In this document: piece after piece, positions 43,706 through 53,037 of the stretch
Layout of the letters: every line of letters starts with the position of its first letter
How positions within the stretch are numbered: position 1 is the first letter of the stretch
Assembly (NCBI RefSeq): GCF_000374585.1
Contig: NZ_KB894644.1
Span: forward strand, 62,001-126,000
DNA: 64,000 nt
Reading direction: 5' to 3'
From: Phocaeicola barnesiae DSM 18169 = JCM 13652
Lineage (GTDB): Bacteria > Bacteroidota > Bacteroidia > Bacteroidales > Bacteroidaceae
Translations under genes and position numbers: made by a program
The notes under the pieces: generated by a model
Told to the model about the DNA's origin: nothing
The model's input: the letters and a program-made list of their open reading frames with translations, nothing else
The model's database searches: none

Positions 43706-44392
43706 TTATTCAGCGTTTTCGGACGGAATGTTTTTCCGGTGCTTCAACACCTGTGCATCGATGTAGAAGACCGTTTCTTCGGACAGGTTGTTGATATGGT
43801 CGCCGGCGCGTTCCAGCTTGCGGAAGATACCGGCAACTTCCAGACACAGACGGATGGATTCCGGGTGCTCGCTGGCGTATGCCGCCAAGGCATCCAGGGC
43901 GTTCTGGTTAAGCTGGTCGAGGGTCTCGTCTTTGTCGAATACCGATTTGGCCAGTCCGATGTCGTGTTTCTGGAGCGATTCGTACGTCGTGTTCAGCATG
44001 GACAGTACCATGTCGAACATTTCCTGAATCTGAAGTTCGTTGAAGAGTACCTTGTCCTCACTGTTCAATTTGGTGCGGATGACAAAGCGTGCGATACTGT
44101 CCGCATAGTCGCCGATACGTTCCAGGTTGTTGTTGATTTTAAGCATGGCCAGAGCGAAGCGCAGGTCGATGGCCACAGGGTTGTATAGGGCGATGAAATC
44201 TTCGATGTCACTGTCTATCTTCAGTTCGAAGGCGTTGACCCGTTTTTCACGAGCTACCACTTTATCGGCTAGACTTTGGTCCGCGTTCAGTACCGAGCGG
44301 TAAGCGTTTTCCAGTTGCTGGTAGACCAGTGTCCACATGTCGTTGATTTCCGTGCGTATAGTCTGAAGTTCGTTTTCTACAAATTTTACCAT
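43706..44392 (-). CDS. phoU: Phosphate signalling protein PhoU
   Basis: PhoU (228 residues) is an all-helical protein with two PhoU repeats (about 15-100 and 120-210). It links the Pst transporter to the phosphate sensor and restrains uptake and Pho signalling. The start at 44392 (MVKFVENELQTIRTEINDMW) fits the family; an upstream in-frame extension is not family-like. Typical metal-binding stretches are seen as NNLERIGDYADSIA and RKLERAGDHINNL. It is the last gene of the pst operon, 52 bases after pstB. Confidence 0.93.
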   Translation of the reverse strand: MVKFVENELQTIRTEINDMWTLVYQQLENAYRSVLNADQSLADKVVAREKRVNAFELKIDSDIEDFIALYNPVAIDLRFALAMLKINNNLERIGDYADSIARFVIRTKLNSEDKVLFNELQIQEMFDMVLSMLNTTYESLQKHDIGLAKSVFDKDETLDQLNQNALDALAAYASEHPESIRLCLEVAGIFRKLERAGDHINNLSEETVFYIDAQVLKHRKNIPSENAE

Positions 44393-44444
44393 GATGATAT
44401 TCGTTTGATGATTCTGGTGGATAAAGATAAGGATAGTATCGCAA

Positions 44445-45197
44445 TCAGCCGAAACGTCCGGTGATGTAATTCTGGGTCGCTTCCTTGTCGGGATGCGTGA
44501 AGATTTTCTTGGTCGAATCGAATTCAATCATCTCTCCCAGGTAGAAGAAAGCCGTCTTGTGGCTTACGCGGGCCGCCTGCTGCATGCTGTGTGTCACGAT
44601 GATGACCGTGGTCTGGTTGCTCAGTTCGCAGATAAGCTCTTCAATTTTGGCGGTCGAAATCGGGTCGAGGGCCGAAGCCGGTTCGTCCATCAGCAGGACA
44701 GAAGGTTCTACTGCCATGGCGCGGGCGATGCAGAGGCGTTGCTGCTGACCGCCGGAGAGGGCGTAGGCCGATTCTTTCAGCTTGTTCTTCACTTCTTCCC
44801 ACAGGGCGGCACCTTTCAGGGCTGTTTCCACCCGGTGGCTGATGAATTCCTTGTCCTTGATGCCGTTCACCCGCAGGCCGTACGCCACATTTTCAAAAAT
44901 ACTTTTCGGGAACGGATTGGGGCGTTGGAATACCATGCCCACATTCTTTCTCAGCAGGTCTACATCCACCGACTTGTCGTAGATGTTTTTTCCGTCGATG
45001 TTGATTTCTCCGGTAAGCCGGGTACCCGGAATCAGGTCGTTCATGCGGTTGAAGAGACGCAGGAAAGTAGACTTTCCGCATCCTGAGGGGCCGATGAAGG
45101 CAACCACTTCATTCTGGGGAATGTTGATGCTGATGTTCTTCAATGCGTGAAAATTGCCGTAGTAGAAATCTACGTTCTTGGCTTCAATCTTATTCAT
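44445..45197 (-). CDS. pstB: Phosphate ABC transporter ATP-binding protein PstB
   Basis: PstB (250 residues) powers high-affinity phosphate uptake. Walker A is GPSGCGKST (about 36-44), the ABC signature is [14 protein letters not shown], Walker B is [13 protein letters not shown], and the switch His is in [12 protein letters not shown]. It also shows MNDLIPG, typical of PstB. It is 14 bases after pstA in the same transcript. Confidence 0.96.
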   Translation of the reverse strand: MNKIEAKNVDFYYGNFHALKNISINIPQNEVVAFIGPSGCGKSTFLRLFNRMNDLIPGTRLTGEINIDGKNIYDKSVDVDLLRKNVGMVFQRPNPFPKSIFENVAYGLRVNGIKDKEFISHRVETALKGAALWEEVKNKLKESAYALSGGQQQRLCIARAMAVEPSVLLMDEPASALDPISTAKIEELICELSNQTTVIIVTHSMQQAARVSHKTAFFYLGEMIEFDSTKKIFTHPDKEATQNYITGRFG

Positions 45198-45210
45198 GGA
45201 TTTGTGAGAA

Positions 45211-46095
45211 TTATTTCTGTTTCAGTTTGTTTTCAAAATATTTGCGGATGCCGTTGGCCAGCAGGTTCATGAAGAGTACGATGAGTATCAGCACGAAAGC
45301 GGTTCCGTAGGCTATCGGCATCTGGGCTTCGATGTCGGTACCGCTGGTAGCCACCACGTAAAGGTGGTAAGGAAGCGCCATGCACTGGTCGAAGATACTT
45401 TCCGGAAGCCGGGGCAGGAAGTAGGCCGCACAGGTGAAGAGGATAGGGGCAGTTTCGCCGGACACTCTTCCCAACGAAAGAATCAGACCGGTAATGATGC
45501 GGGGCATGGCCATGGGAAGCAGCACCTTCCAGATGGTCTGTACCTTGGTGGCTCCCAAAGCCAGACTTCCTTCACGGTACGAATTCGGAATATCCTTGAA
45601 CGCCTCTTCGGTGGTGCGGATGACAATGGGCATGGACAGCAGACCCAAGGTGAACGAACCGGCCAGAATGCTGTCGCCGAAACTGAGGTAGTTGACGAAG
45701 AAAGCCATACCGAACAGACCGAACACGATGGACGGAATACCGGCCAGATTATTGGTCATCATGCGGATGAAACGGACCATTTTGCCTTGCGGGGCGTATT
45801 CGTTCATGTAGATGCCGCTCATCACACCGAGCGGGAAAGAGATGACGGCACTGCCTATCATCAGGTAGAAGGTACCTACGATGGCGGGGAAGATACCGCC
45901 GCTTGTCATACCGTCTTTCGGCGATTCGGTCAGGAATTCCCAGTTGATGACTCCGGCTCCTTTCACGATGATGAAGCCCAGAATGAAGAAGAGCAGCAGG
46001 GCTACGCTGTAGCTGAGCAGGCGGAAGCAGCCGAACATGAGCCGCTGCAAGGTGCGCTTGCGCTGCATATAGGCGGGATTGGTTTCGATAGCCAT
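45211..46095 (-). CDS. pstA: Phosphate ABC transporter permease PstA
   Basis: This 294-residue inner-membrane permease has six predicted membrane segments. The coupling-loop region [24 protein letters not shown] contacts PstB. The motif [38 protein letters not shown] is PstA-like. It lies 4 bases after pstC. Confidence 0.94.
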   Translation of the reverse strand: MAIETNPAYMQRKRTLQRLMFGCFRLLSYSVALLLFFILGFIIVKGAGVINWEFLTESPKDGMTSGGIFPAIVGTFYLMIGSAVISFPLGVMSGIYMNEYAPQGKMVRFIRMMTNNLAGIPSIVFGLFGMAFFVNYLSFGDSILAGSFTLGLLSMPIVIRTTEEAFKDIPNSYREGSLALGATKVQTIWKVLLPMAMPRIITGLILSLGRVSGETAPILFTCAAYFLPRLPESIFDQCMALPYHLYVVATSGTDIEAQMPIAYGTAFVLILIVLFMNLLANGIRKYFENKLKQK

Positions 46096-46098
46096 AAC

Positions 46099-47292
46099 TT
46101 ATTTCTTGAATTTGTTGCGGGCAGAGACGAACTCTACACACGAGTTGATGAATAAGGTGATGAAGAAGAGGATGACGCCCAGCAGGAACAGTGACTGATA
46201 GTGGGCACCTCCGGCCGGAGCTTCTCCCAGTTCGGCGGCGATGGTGGCCGGAATGGTACGCAGCGGTTCCAGGATGCTGGTGGGCAGTACGGCGGCATTT
46301 CCGGTAACCATGAGCACGGCCATGGTTTCACCCACGGCACGTCCGATACCCAGTACGACTCCCGAGGTGATACCCGAGATGGAGAACGGAATCACCACTT
46401 TGTAGATGGTCTGCCACTGGGTGGCTCCCAGGGCCAGGCTGGCCTCGCGCATGGAGCGGGGACAACTGCGTAACGCGTCTTCCGCTACGGTGATGATGGT
46501 GGGCAGAGCCATGATGGCCAGTACCAGACTTCCGGCCAGACCGGATTCACCGACAGGCAGGTGGAAGGTCTGTTGCAGGAAAGGTACGATGACAGCCAGA
46601 CCAAAGAAACCGTAGACCACGGAAGGAATCCCGTTCAGCAGCTCGATGATGGGTTTCATGTATTTCCGTACGTTGGGACTCGCTACTTCGGCCAGGTAGA
46701 TGGATACGGCCATTCCGAAAGGAAGGGCTATCAGGATGGCAAAGAAGCTTACCCACAATGTGCCGCCGATGAGGGGCAGAATACCGAATATCGGTGAGGG
46801 AGTAGCGGTAGGGAACCATTCGGTACCCAGCAGGACATCCTTCATGGGAATGGTACGGTCTGCTATCCGGTGGATGCCTTTCTCCTTTTCGATGAGTACT
46901 TCCGGTACGAAGGCTATCATGCCGGGATTGGCCTGAATCTGTTCGGCTATTTTCTGTCCGGCATGTTCGTATTCGGCTCCCAGCTCTTCTTCGGTATAAA
47001 GGTTATCCAGATCTTCCAGACGGAACACTTTGACCGGCTGCTCATTGCCGCCTACCTCTTTCCAGTTGTCGATTTCTTCATCGAACAGTTCTTTTATCTG
47101 ATAAGCGCTCAGTTCCTTCACCGGATTGTCAGGATGGAGGGCGAGTACATAACCCTTGTCCACAATCGGATTACTGAACAGTCCGACGGCTTCCTTGAAC
47201 AGGAAACCGATGATGAGCAGAATGACGATGCTGGTAGTAAAGCCGCTTACCGTAAAGATGCGTGCGGCGATTCTATCAATCCATTTTTTCAT
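46099..47292 (-). CDS. pstC: Phosphate ABC transporter permease PstC with periplasmic PstS-like insert
   Basis: PstC (397 residues) is longer than classical PstC (about 320). After the first membrane segment (about 18-32) comes a periplasmic insert of about 110 residues (45-155), then the usual transmembrane core with SLALGATQWQTIYKVVIPFSISG as coupling loop. Residues 49-90 of the insert (HPDNPVKELSAYQ...NWKEVGG) align with the second lobe of PstS (NPENPVNRLTREQ...NWKEVGG), about 16 identities in 38. The insert may therefore be a degenerate substrate-binding lobe fused into the permease. It is intact and in frame with pstA downstream. Confidence 0.93.
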   Translation of the reverse strand: MKKWIDRIAARIFTVSGFTTSIVILLIIGFLFKEAVGLFSNPIVDKGYVLALHPDNPVKELSAYQIKELFDEEIDNWKEVGGNEQPVKVFRLEDLDNLYTEEELGAEYEHAGQKIAEQIQANPGMIAFVPEVLIEKEKGIHRIADRTIPMKDVLLGTEWFPTATPSPIFGILPLIGGTLWVSFFAILIALPFGMAVSIYLAEVASPNVRKYMKPIIELLNGIPSVVYGFFGLAVIVPFLQQTFHLPVGESGLAGSLVLAIMALPTIITVAEDALRSCPRSMREASLALGATQWQTIYKVVIPFSISGITSGVVLGIGRAVGETMAVLMVTGNAAVLPTSILEPLRTIPATIAAELGEAPAGGAHYQSLFLLGVILFFITLFINSCVEFVSARNKFKK

Positions 47293-47319
47293 ATTCTCTT
47301 GAAACTAGTTGGTTACGGA

Positions 47320-48129
47320 TTAGCGGGGGATGAATCCTAAATCAAGGGTCTTTTCCCGTGCTTGAGGGGTATCAAGGTATTCCAGAAACGGCTGGACGGC
47401 CTTTTCGTTTGCCTTGTCGTAATAATAATAGAGCGGACGCACTACAGGGTATTCTTTCCGGATGGCACTCTCTATCGAGGGAGTGACGAATTTCTTGCCT
47501 CCGTCGTACGAAACGGCTACGGCCTTGACGTAGGGATTGAGGTATGCCAGTCCCACATACCCGATGGCGCCTTTGGTCTGGCGGACCGACTGGATGATGG
47601 CACCGGTGGCCGGCATGGAGAGGATACTGCTCATGTAGTTCTTGTTGTGCAGGACACTTTCCTTGAAGAATTCGTAGGTACCGGATGAGGTTTCGCGGGA
47701 GTAGACCACGATTTTGGCGTCTTCTCCACCCACTTCCTTCCAGTTGGTGATTTTTCCACGGAAAATGCCTTCCAGTTGTTCCCGGGTCAGGCGGTTGACC
47801 GGATTTTCCGGATTGACGATGACTGCCAGGGCATCGTAGGCTACCACGACTTCTTCGGGCTGGTGCTTGGCTTGTTTCATCTTCATCTTCTCGCTGAATT
47901 TGATGCGGCGGGAAGCCATGGCCAGGTCGGTCGTTCCTTCCATCAGGGCAGAGATACCTACGCCGCTTCCTCCACCGGTTACTGTGACGGATGCGGACGG
48001 ATGTTCGTTCATGTACATTTCCGATAATGCCTGTGTGAGGGGAAGAACGGTATCACTTCCTTTGATTCGCTGGGCGTCTGCATAGGTGCATCCTAGCAGG
48101 GCCAGCAGGGGGAGCAAAAGCTTCTTCAT
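47320..48129 (-). CDS. pstS: Phosphate-binding protein PstS
   Basis: PstS (269 residues) is a periplasmic type-II solute-binding protein. A signal peptide (1-20, ending ADAQ) is followed by IKGSDTVLPLTQALSE, VTGGGSGVGISALMEGTTDLAMASR (phosphate-binding loops), NWKEVGGEDAKIVVYSRETSSGTYEFF and KGAIGYVGLAYL. It leads the pst operon. A -7-like TATCTTTA lies about 43 bases upstream, and a four-copy 22-bp repeat lies further up. Confidence 0.95.
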   Translation of the reverse strand: MKKLLLPLLALLGCTYADAQRIKGSDTVLPLTQALSEMYMNEHPSASVTVTGGGSGVGISALMEGTTDLAMASRRIKFSEKMKMKQAKHQPEEVVVAYDALAVIVNPENPVNRLTREQLEGIFRGKITNWKEVGGEDAKIVVYSRETSSGTYEFFKESVLHNKNYMSSILSMPATGAIIQSVRQTKGAIGYVGLAYLNPYVKAVAVSYDGGKKFVTPSIESAIRKEYPVVRPLYYYYDKANEKAVQPFLEYLDTPQAREKTLDLGFIPR

Positions 48130-48243
48130 ACTTCTTTTCTACTGTTTTTTTAATGCTTAGTTTTCGTGGCGTAAAGATACGCTGAGCCGTTTGATAAAAG
48201 CGTTACAAAACTGTTACATCTCTGCGACAATCCGGGTACAAAA
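48130..48243. other. pstS leader and promoter zone
   Basis: Between pstS and the repeat array no gene is seen. On the minus strand TATCTTTA (48172-48179) is a -7-like box for pst. The rest shows no further structure that I can support. Confidence 0.4.
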
Positions 48244-48331
48244 AACGAACGGACATTTTAATCAAAACGAACGGACGTTTTAATCAGAACGAACGGACGT
48301 TTGAAGTGAAACGAACGTTTGTTTTGAAAGT
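48244..48331. repeat. Four 22-bp direct repeats, phased at two helical turns
   Basis: AACGAACGGAC-type units start at 48244, 48266, 48288 and 48310, exactly 22 bases apart. Units 1-2 are followed by RTTTTAATCA, unit 3 by GTTTGAAGTGA, and unit 4 reads AACGAACGTTTGTTTT. It lies between the divergent pstS and tex starts. The even phasing suggests an operator read from one DNA face. It could be Pho-box-like, but no regulator is identified. Confidence 0.8.
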
Positions 48332-48393
48332 ATCAGTATCTACCCGTGATGGTTGCCACCGGAAGGTAGGACAAACCTTTTTTCCCGGCTGAA

Positions 48394-48423
48394 TTTGCGT
48401 AACCGCTTTTTTTGCTACTTTTG
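48394..48423 (+). promoter_or_regulatory. tex promoter
   Basis: TTTG (48394-48397), 18 bases, then TACTTTTG (48416-48423) is a good Bacteroidales -33/-7 pair, 22 bases before the tex ATG. Confidence 0.6.
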
Positions 48424-48445
48424 CAGGACGTAAAACAAACTATTC

Positions 48446-50584
48446 ATGGAAGAATTCAGTCAAATGATAGCAGCTGCCATGAAGCTGCCTGTCCATCGCA
48501 TTGAGAATACCCTCAAGTTATTAATAGGAGGAGCTACGATTCCTTTCATCAGCCGTTACCGCAAAGAAGCTACCGGAGAACTGGATGAAGTGCGGATCGG
48601 CGAAATCCAGTCCCGTTATGAAAAACTGTGTGAATTGTCCAAGCGGAAAGAAACCATTCTTTCCACCATCAGTGAACAGGGAAAACTGACGGAAGCTCTG
48701 AAGCAACGTATTGCCCAGTGTTGGGACAGTACCGAACTGGAAGATATCTACCTCCCCTTTAAACCGAAACGGAAGACCCGTGCTGAAGTGGCCCGACAAA
48801 AAGGGCTCGAACCGTTGGCTGTCCTGTTGATGATGCAGCAGGAGAATCACTTGGAGCAGCGTGTCCGTTCCTTCGTGAAGGGAGAAGTCAAGGATGAGGA
48901 GGATGCCTTGAAAGGGGCGCGTGATATCATAGCCGAGCAAGTGAACGAAGACGAACGGTCCCGTAACCAGGTCCGCAACCAGTTCTCCCGCCAGGCCATC
49001 ATCACCGCCAAGGTTGTCAAGGGAAAGGAATCTGATGAGGCAGCCGCCAAATACCGCGATTATTTCGATTTCAGTGAACCCCTCAAGAAATGTACTTCTC
49101 ACCGTCTGCTGGCTATCCGCCGTGGTGAATCGGAAGGCATTCTGAAAGTCAGCATTACTCCGGAAGACGACGGCCTCTGCACCGAACGGTTGGAGCGGCT
49201 GTATGTACGTGGAAACAATGCCTGTTCCGCTCAGGTGGCCGAAGCTGTGAACGATGCCTACAAGCGGTTGCTGAAACCGGCCATTGAAACCGAGTTTTCG
49301 GCCATGAGCAAGGATAAGGCAGACGAGGAAGCCATTCGGGTATTTGCCGAGAACTTACATCAGCTGTTGTTGGCTCCCCCTTTGGGACAGAAACGTGTGA
49401 TGGGTATCGATCCGGGGTTCCGGACGGGCTGTAAGGTGGTCTGCCTCGATGCCCAGGGGGCCTTGCTTCACAACGAGGCTATTTATCCGCATCCGCCCAA
49501 ATCGGAATACCAGCAGGCAGCCCGGAAGCTGACCAAGCTGGTGGAGCAGTATCAGATTGAGGCCATTGCCATCGGAAACGGTACAGCCAGTCGGGAAACG
49601 GAGCAGTTCGTCACTTCCCAGCGTTACGACCGGAATGTACAGGTATTCGTGGTCAGCGAAGACGGGGCTTCCATTTATTCGGCTTCGAAGACCGCACGCG
49701 AGGAATTCCCCGATTACGATGTGACTGTGCGTGGAGCGGTTTCCATCGGCCGGCGCCTCATGGACCCGCTGGCTGAGCTGGTAAAGATTGATGCCAAATC
49801 CATCGGTGTAGGCCAGTACCAACACGATGTGGACCAGACGAAACTGAAGGCTTCTCTGGACCAGACCGTGGAAAGTTGTGTCAACCTGGTAGGTGTCAAT
49901 GTCAATACGGCCAGCAAGCACTTGTTGACATACGTTTCCGGATTGGGACCGACACTGGCTCAGAACATCGTGGATTACCGTACTGCCAACGGTCCGTTCC
50001 ACTCTCGCAAGGAACTGCTGAAAGTTCCCCGGATGGGAGCCAAGGCTTTCGAACAGTGTGCCGGTTTCTTACGGATTCCCCAGGCGGAAAATCCGTTGGA
50101 CAATTCTGCCGTGCATCCGGAAAGTTATCCGCTGGTCGAGAAGATGGCAAAAGACCTGCATTGTTCGGTAGCCGATCTGATTAAGCAAAAGGAACTTCGT
50201 AACCAGATTCAACTTCAACGCTATGTAACCGAGACGGTGGGGTTGCCTACGCTGACTGATATCCTTCAGGAACTGGACAAGCCAGGCCGGGACCCTCGCC
50301 AGCAGATACAGGTCTTTTCGTTCGATCCGAATATCCGTACGTTGGACGATTTGAAGGAAGGCATGGAGCTGCCGGGCATCGTTACCAACATTACCAATTT
50401 CGGTTGCTTTGTAGACATCGGTATCAAAGAAAACGGGCTGGTACACATCTCGCAACTGGCCGATAAGTTTGTCAGCGATCCGACTACCGTGGTGAGCATT
50501 CATCAGCATGTGCGGGTCAGAGTCCTGGGAGTTGACCATGAGCGGAAGCGGGTACAGCTTACCATGAAGGGACTGAACAAATAA
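48446..50584 (+). CDS. tex: Tex-family RNA-binding transcription accessory protein
   Basis: This 712-residue protein has a helical N-terminal region (about 1-200), a YqgF/RNase H-like domain (about 315-430: RVMGIDPGFRTGCKVV, AIAIGNGTASRETE), helix-hairpin-helix repeats (about 490-560) and a C-terminal S1 RNA-binding domain (about 640-708: GMELPGIVTNITNFGCFVDIGIKENGLVHISQL). Tex binds nucleic acid and affects transcription and stress tolerance in bacteria studied. Length is close to normal. Confidence 0.93.
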   Translation: MEEFSQMIAAAMKLPVHRIENTLKLLIGGATIPFISRYRKEATGELDEVRIGEIQSRYEKLCELSKRKETILSTISEQGKLTEALKQRIAQCWDSTELEDIYLPFKPKRKTRAEVARQKGLEPLAVLLMMQQENHLEQRVRSFVKGEVKDEEDALKGARDIIAEQVNEDERSRNQVRNQFSRQAIITAKVVKGKESDEAAAKYRDYFDFSEPLKKCTSHRLLAIRRGESEGILKVSITPEDDGLCTERLERLYVRGNNACSAQVAEAVNDAYKRLLKPAIETEFSAMSKDKADEEAIRVFAENLHQLLLAPPLGQKRVMGIDPGFRTGCKVVCLDAQGALLHNEAIYPHPPKSEYQQAARKLTKLVEQYQIEAIAIGNGTASRETEQFVTSQRYDRNVQVFVVSEDGASIYSASKTAREEFPDYDVTVRGAVSIGRRLMDPLAELVKIDAKSIGVGQYQHDVDQTKLKASLDQTVESCVNLVGVNVNTASKHLLTYVSGLGPTLAQNIVDYRTANGPFHSRKELLKVPRMGAKAFEQCAGFLRIPQAENPLDNSAVHPESYPLVEKMAKDLHCSVADLIKQKELRNQIQLQRYVTETVGLPTLTDILQELDKPGRDPRQQIQVFSFDPNIRTLDDLKEGMELPGIVTNITNFGCFVDIGIKENGLVHISQLADKFVSDPTTVVSIHQHVRVRVLGVDHERKRVQLTMKGLNK

Positions 50585-50616
50585 TTTGAAGAAAAAACTG
50601 ATATACAGAACGTGAT

Positions 50617-51414
50617 ATGAAAAACGAACAGCAAATATCCGCCTGGTTTGTTTTTAACAGTGGACAGGTCCTGATAGAAAAACAAGCCGACGGTTATCAC
50701 ATACCCTATGGCACGGAGCCGCCTGTTCCGGTGCCAATAGGAAGTACCGTACACCTTTTAGGAGAACTGAACGGGCATCCGGCCAAAGCCTATGCCATCC
50801 ACATGCCGGTATGTGGTAATGAAGACTCACCACGCATGATGAAGGATTTACGTGCTTCGTGGGATATACTTCCTTTGGAGGAATACAAATGGGCAGGGAA
50901 AGCTTCACAGATTCTGAATTGGGACAAGAACAGCCGGTATTGTCCCATGTGCGGGGTACCCACCGTGCAGATTTCACCGATAGCCAAGCAGTGTCCGGAA
51001 TGCCGTCAGGAAATCTATCCGCGCATTTCGCCGGCCATTATTGTTCTCATCCGGAAAGGGGACAGCATTCTGCTGGTACATGCCCGTAATTTCCGGGGAA
51101 CTTTCAAAGGACTTGTAGCCGGATTCCTGGAACCGGGAGAAACATTGGAGGAGTGTGTACACCGCGAGGTGATGGAAGAAACCGGACTGACCATCAAGAA
51201 CCTGAAGTATTTCGGAAGTCAACCCTGGCCTTATCCCAGCGGTATCATGATAGGCTACACCGCGGAATACGAAAGCGGTACCATCAAGTTACAGGACGAA
51301 GAACTGAGTGCAGGCGCTTTCTACAGTCGGGACCACCTGCCGGAAATACCCAAGAAATTGAGTATTGCTCGTAAAATGATTGATGCCTGGTTGGCGGGAG
51401 AACTGCCTGATTAA
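50617..51414 (+). CDS. nudC: NAD(+) diphosphatase / NudC-type Nudix hydrolase
   Basis: This 265-residue hydrolase splits NAD(H) to NMN(H) and AMP, and in E. coli also removes NAD caps from RNA. The zinc ribbon has Cys109, 112, 126 and 129. The Nudix box is GFLEPGETLEECVHREVMEETG, read in two parts (about 169-190). The NudC-specific SQPWPYP motif follows. It lies 32 bases after tex, and a terminator follows. Confidence 0.93.
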   Translation: MKNEQQISAWFVFNSGQVLIEKQADGYHIPYGTEPPVPVPIGSTVHLLGELNGHPAKAYAIHMPVCGNEDSPRMMKDLRASWDILPLEEYKWAGKASQILNWDKNSRYCPMCGVPTVQISPIAKQCPECRQEIYPRISPAIIVLIRKGDSILLVHARNFRGTFKGLVAGFLEPGETLEECVHREVMEETGLTIKNLKYFGSQPWPYPSGIMIGYTAEYESGTIKLQDEELSAGAFYSRDHLPEIPKKLSIARKMIDAWLAGELPD

Positions 51415-51467
51415 AAAAATCCGGCCTCTGTTTCGATATTGTTTTGAAACGGAGGCCGGAATTTTTT
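51414..51467. terminator. Bidirectional intrinsic terminator between nudC and cbpM
   Basis: CCGGCCTCTGTTTC (51421-51434) pairs with GAAACGGAGGCCGG (51446-51459) with one mismatch. T runs lie on both sides. Confidence 0.85.
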
Positions 51468-51499
51468 CTGTCAATAAAAAGTAAAAGTGTCGTGGAAGA

Positions 51500-51790
51500 T
51501 TAATGCCGGTAGAAATGCAGTTCATCTTCCAGCCGATGGACTTGTCTTTGTAAATTCTCCATACGTGTAAGCAGGTGACGGATGGCGTCGATACCTGCAA
51601 CGTTGATGGAAAGGTCGTAATACAGATGAGCATAACGCTCTAGTTCAGCCAATTGGGACGCAGGGAAGCAGTTGGCATTGTTTCTCACTTCAATATCGAT
51701 GAGTCCGTCTTCCCCCAACATCAGGACAAAGTCCGGCTCGATGTTGCAATGGCTGCAAAAATCGTTGAGGATAATTAGTTCGTTCTGCAT
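51500..51790 (-). CDS. cbpM: CbpM-like modulator of CbpA
   Basis: This 96-residue MerR-HTH-like protein (IILNDFCSHCNIEPDFVLMLGEDGLIDIEV, LAELERYAHLYYDLSINVAGIDAIRHLLTRMENLQRQVHRLEDEL) matches CbpM, the small inhibitor of the DnaJ homologue CbpA. A C-terminal coiled coil is clear. It lies 10 bases after cbpA in the same operon. Confidence 0.85.
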   Translation of the reverse strand: MQNELIILNDFCSHCNIEPDFVLMLGEDGLIDIEVRNNANCFPASQLAELERYAHLYYDLSINVAGIDAIRHLLTRMENLQRQVHRLEDELHFYRH

Positions 51791-51800
51791 AATCGTATGT

Positions 51801-52745
51801 TTAGGATGCTGCCTGCAACTGGCGGAAGAGTTCTTTCTGCTTTTCTGTCAGTTGGGTAGGAAGAGTTACCTGATAAGTTATAATCAAATCGCCGAAACTG
51901 CCTTCCTGTTTGTAGACCGGAAAGCCTTTTCCTTTCAGACGGGCCTTGTCGCCGTTCTGTGTACCCGGACGTACTTTCAGTTTTACTTGACCGTCCAAGG
52001 TATTGATGGTGGTTTCTCCACCCAGTACAGCGGTGTACAAGTCAATGTGTATATCGGCATACAAGTCATTGTCTTTCCGCTTGAATTGCGGGTCGTCGGC
52101 AATGACAAAGGTAATGTACAAGTCACCGTTCGGAGCTCCTTCGGCACCTTTACCGCCATGGCCGGCCAGTTTGATGACCTGTCCGTTGGCAACACCGGCC
52201 GGGACTGTTATCCGGAGATTCTCACCATTTATGCTGAAGGTTTGTTTATGGGTAGTGGCTGCTTCACGCAAGGTCAGAGGAAGTTCCGCCTGAATATCCT
52301 GTCCACGGAACGGACTTCTTCCTCTTCGGTTTCCGGTTCCCCGATGTCCGAAAAGTTCTTCGAAGAAATCAGAAAAACCTTCTGCATTTCCGGAGAATCC
52401 TTGTCCGTCACCGAAGTTACCGGTGAAGTGTTCACCGTCGGTAGAATACCAGTAAGTCTGCTGCCCGTTGGCTCCTTGCCGTGCCCGGTAGGCCTGCTGC
52501 TGGGCTTCGAACTCATCGGCATGTTTCCAGTGCTCGCCGTAAGCATCGTACTTCTTTCGTTTCTCCGGGTCACTCAATACCTCGTTGGCCTCGTTCAGCT
52601 GTTGGAATCGTTCCTTGGCCGAAGGGTCGTTCGGATTCAGGTCCGGATGATACTTTCTGGCTAGCTTACGGTATGCTTTCTTGATGTCGTCCTGGGTAGC
52701 GTTCTTGTCTACCCCAAGTACTTTGTAATAGTCTATGTAAGCCAT
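51801..52745 (-). CDS. cbpA: CbpA-like DnaJ co-chaperone
   Basis: This 314-residue protein has an N-terminal J domain (1-70) with the HPD motif in [17 protein letters not shown] Gly/Phe-rich linker follows, then the C-terminal substrate-binding domain (about 120-295) with no zinc-finger cysteines. That places it with CbpA (type B) rather than DnaJ. It stimulates DnaK ATPase and binds clients. The cbpM gene follows directly. Confidence 0.9.
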   Translation of the reverse strand: MAYIDYYKVLGVDKNATQDDIKKAYRKLARKYHPDLNPNDPSAKERFQQLNEANEVLSDPEKRKKYDAYGEHWKHADEFEAQQQAYRARQGANGQQTYWYSTDGEHFTGNFGDGQGFSGNAEGFSDFFEELFGHRGTGNRRGRSPFRGQDIQAELPLTLREAATTHKQTFSINGENLRITVPAGVANGQVIKLAGHGGKGAEGAPNGDLYITFVIADDPQFKRKDNDLYADIHIDLYTAVLGGETTINTLDGQVKLKVRPGTQNGDKARLKGKGFPVYKQEGSFGDLIITYQVTLPTQLTEKQKELFRQLQAAS

Positions 52746-53037
52746 ATTGTCTGTTAGTTTTATTTACCGTTTATAACGCAAAGAATGTACCATCGGTTGG
52801 GTAGAGGACCTCTATTTTGTGTTCTTTTTATACTATTTTATTTTTCGAAATCATTCTTGAAACCCAAACTTCTTGTATCTTTGTCAAAGACCATATCTGC
52901 TTGGCTCTTTTAAATGGTTTGACACGTAAATAAACTAGCAAACTGGCAGATGGAAGGGGAGTATAGGTCTTCCGGCTATAACGGAGACTGTCAGATTGAC
53001 CTGTATCTGTCTTAATATTTTTGTAATATCAAATCTT

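Noticed and set aside
45364-46155. 263-codon plus-strand frame
   Set aside because: It lies antisense to pstA and is rich in His/Gln/Glu, as expected from reading a membrane-protein gene on the wrong strand.
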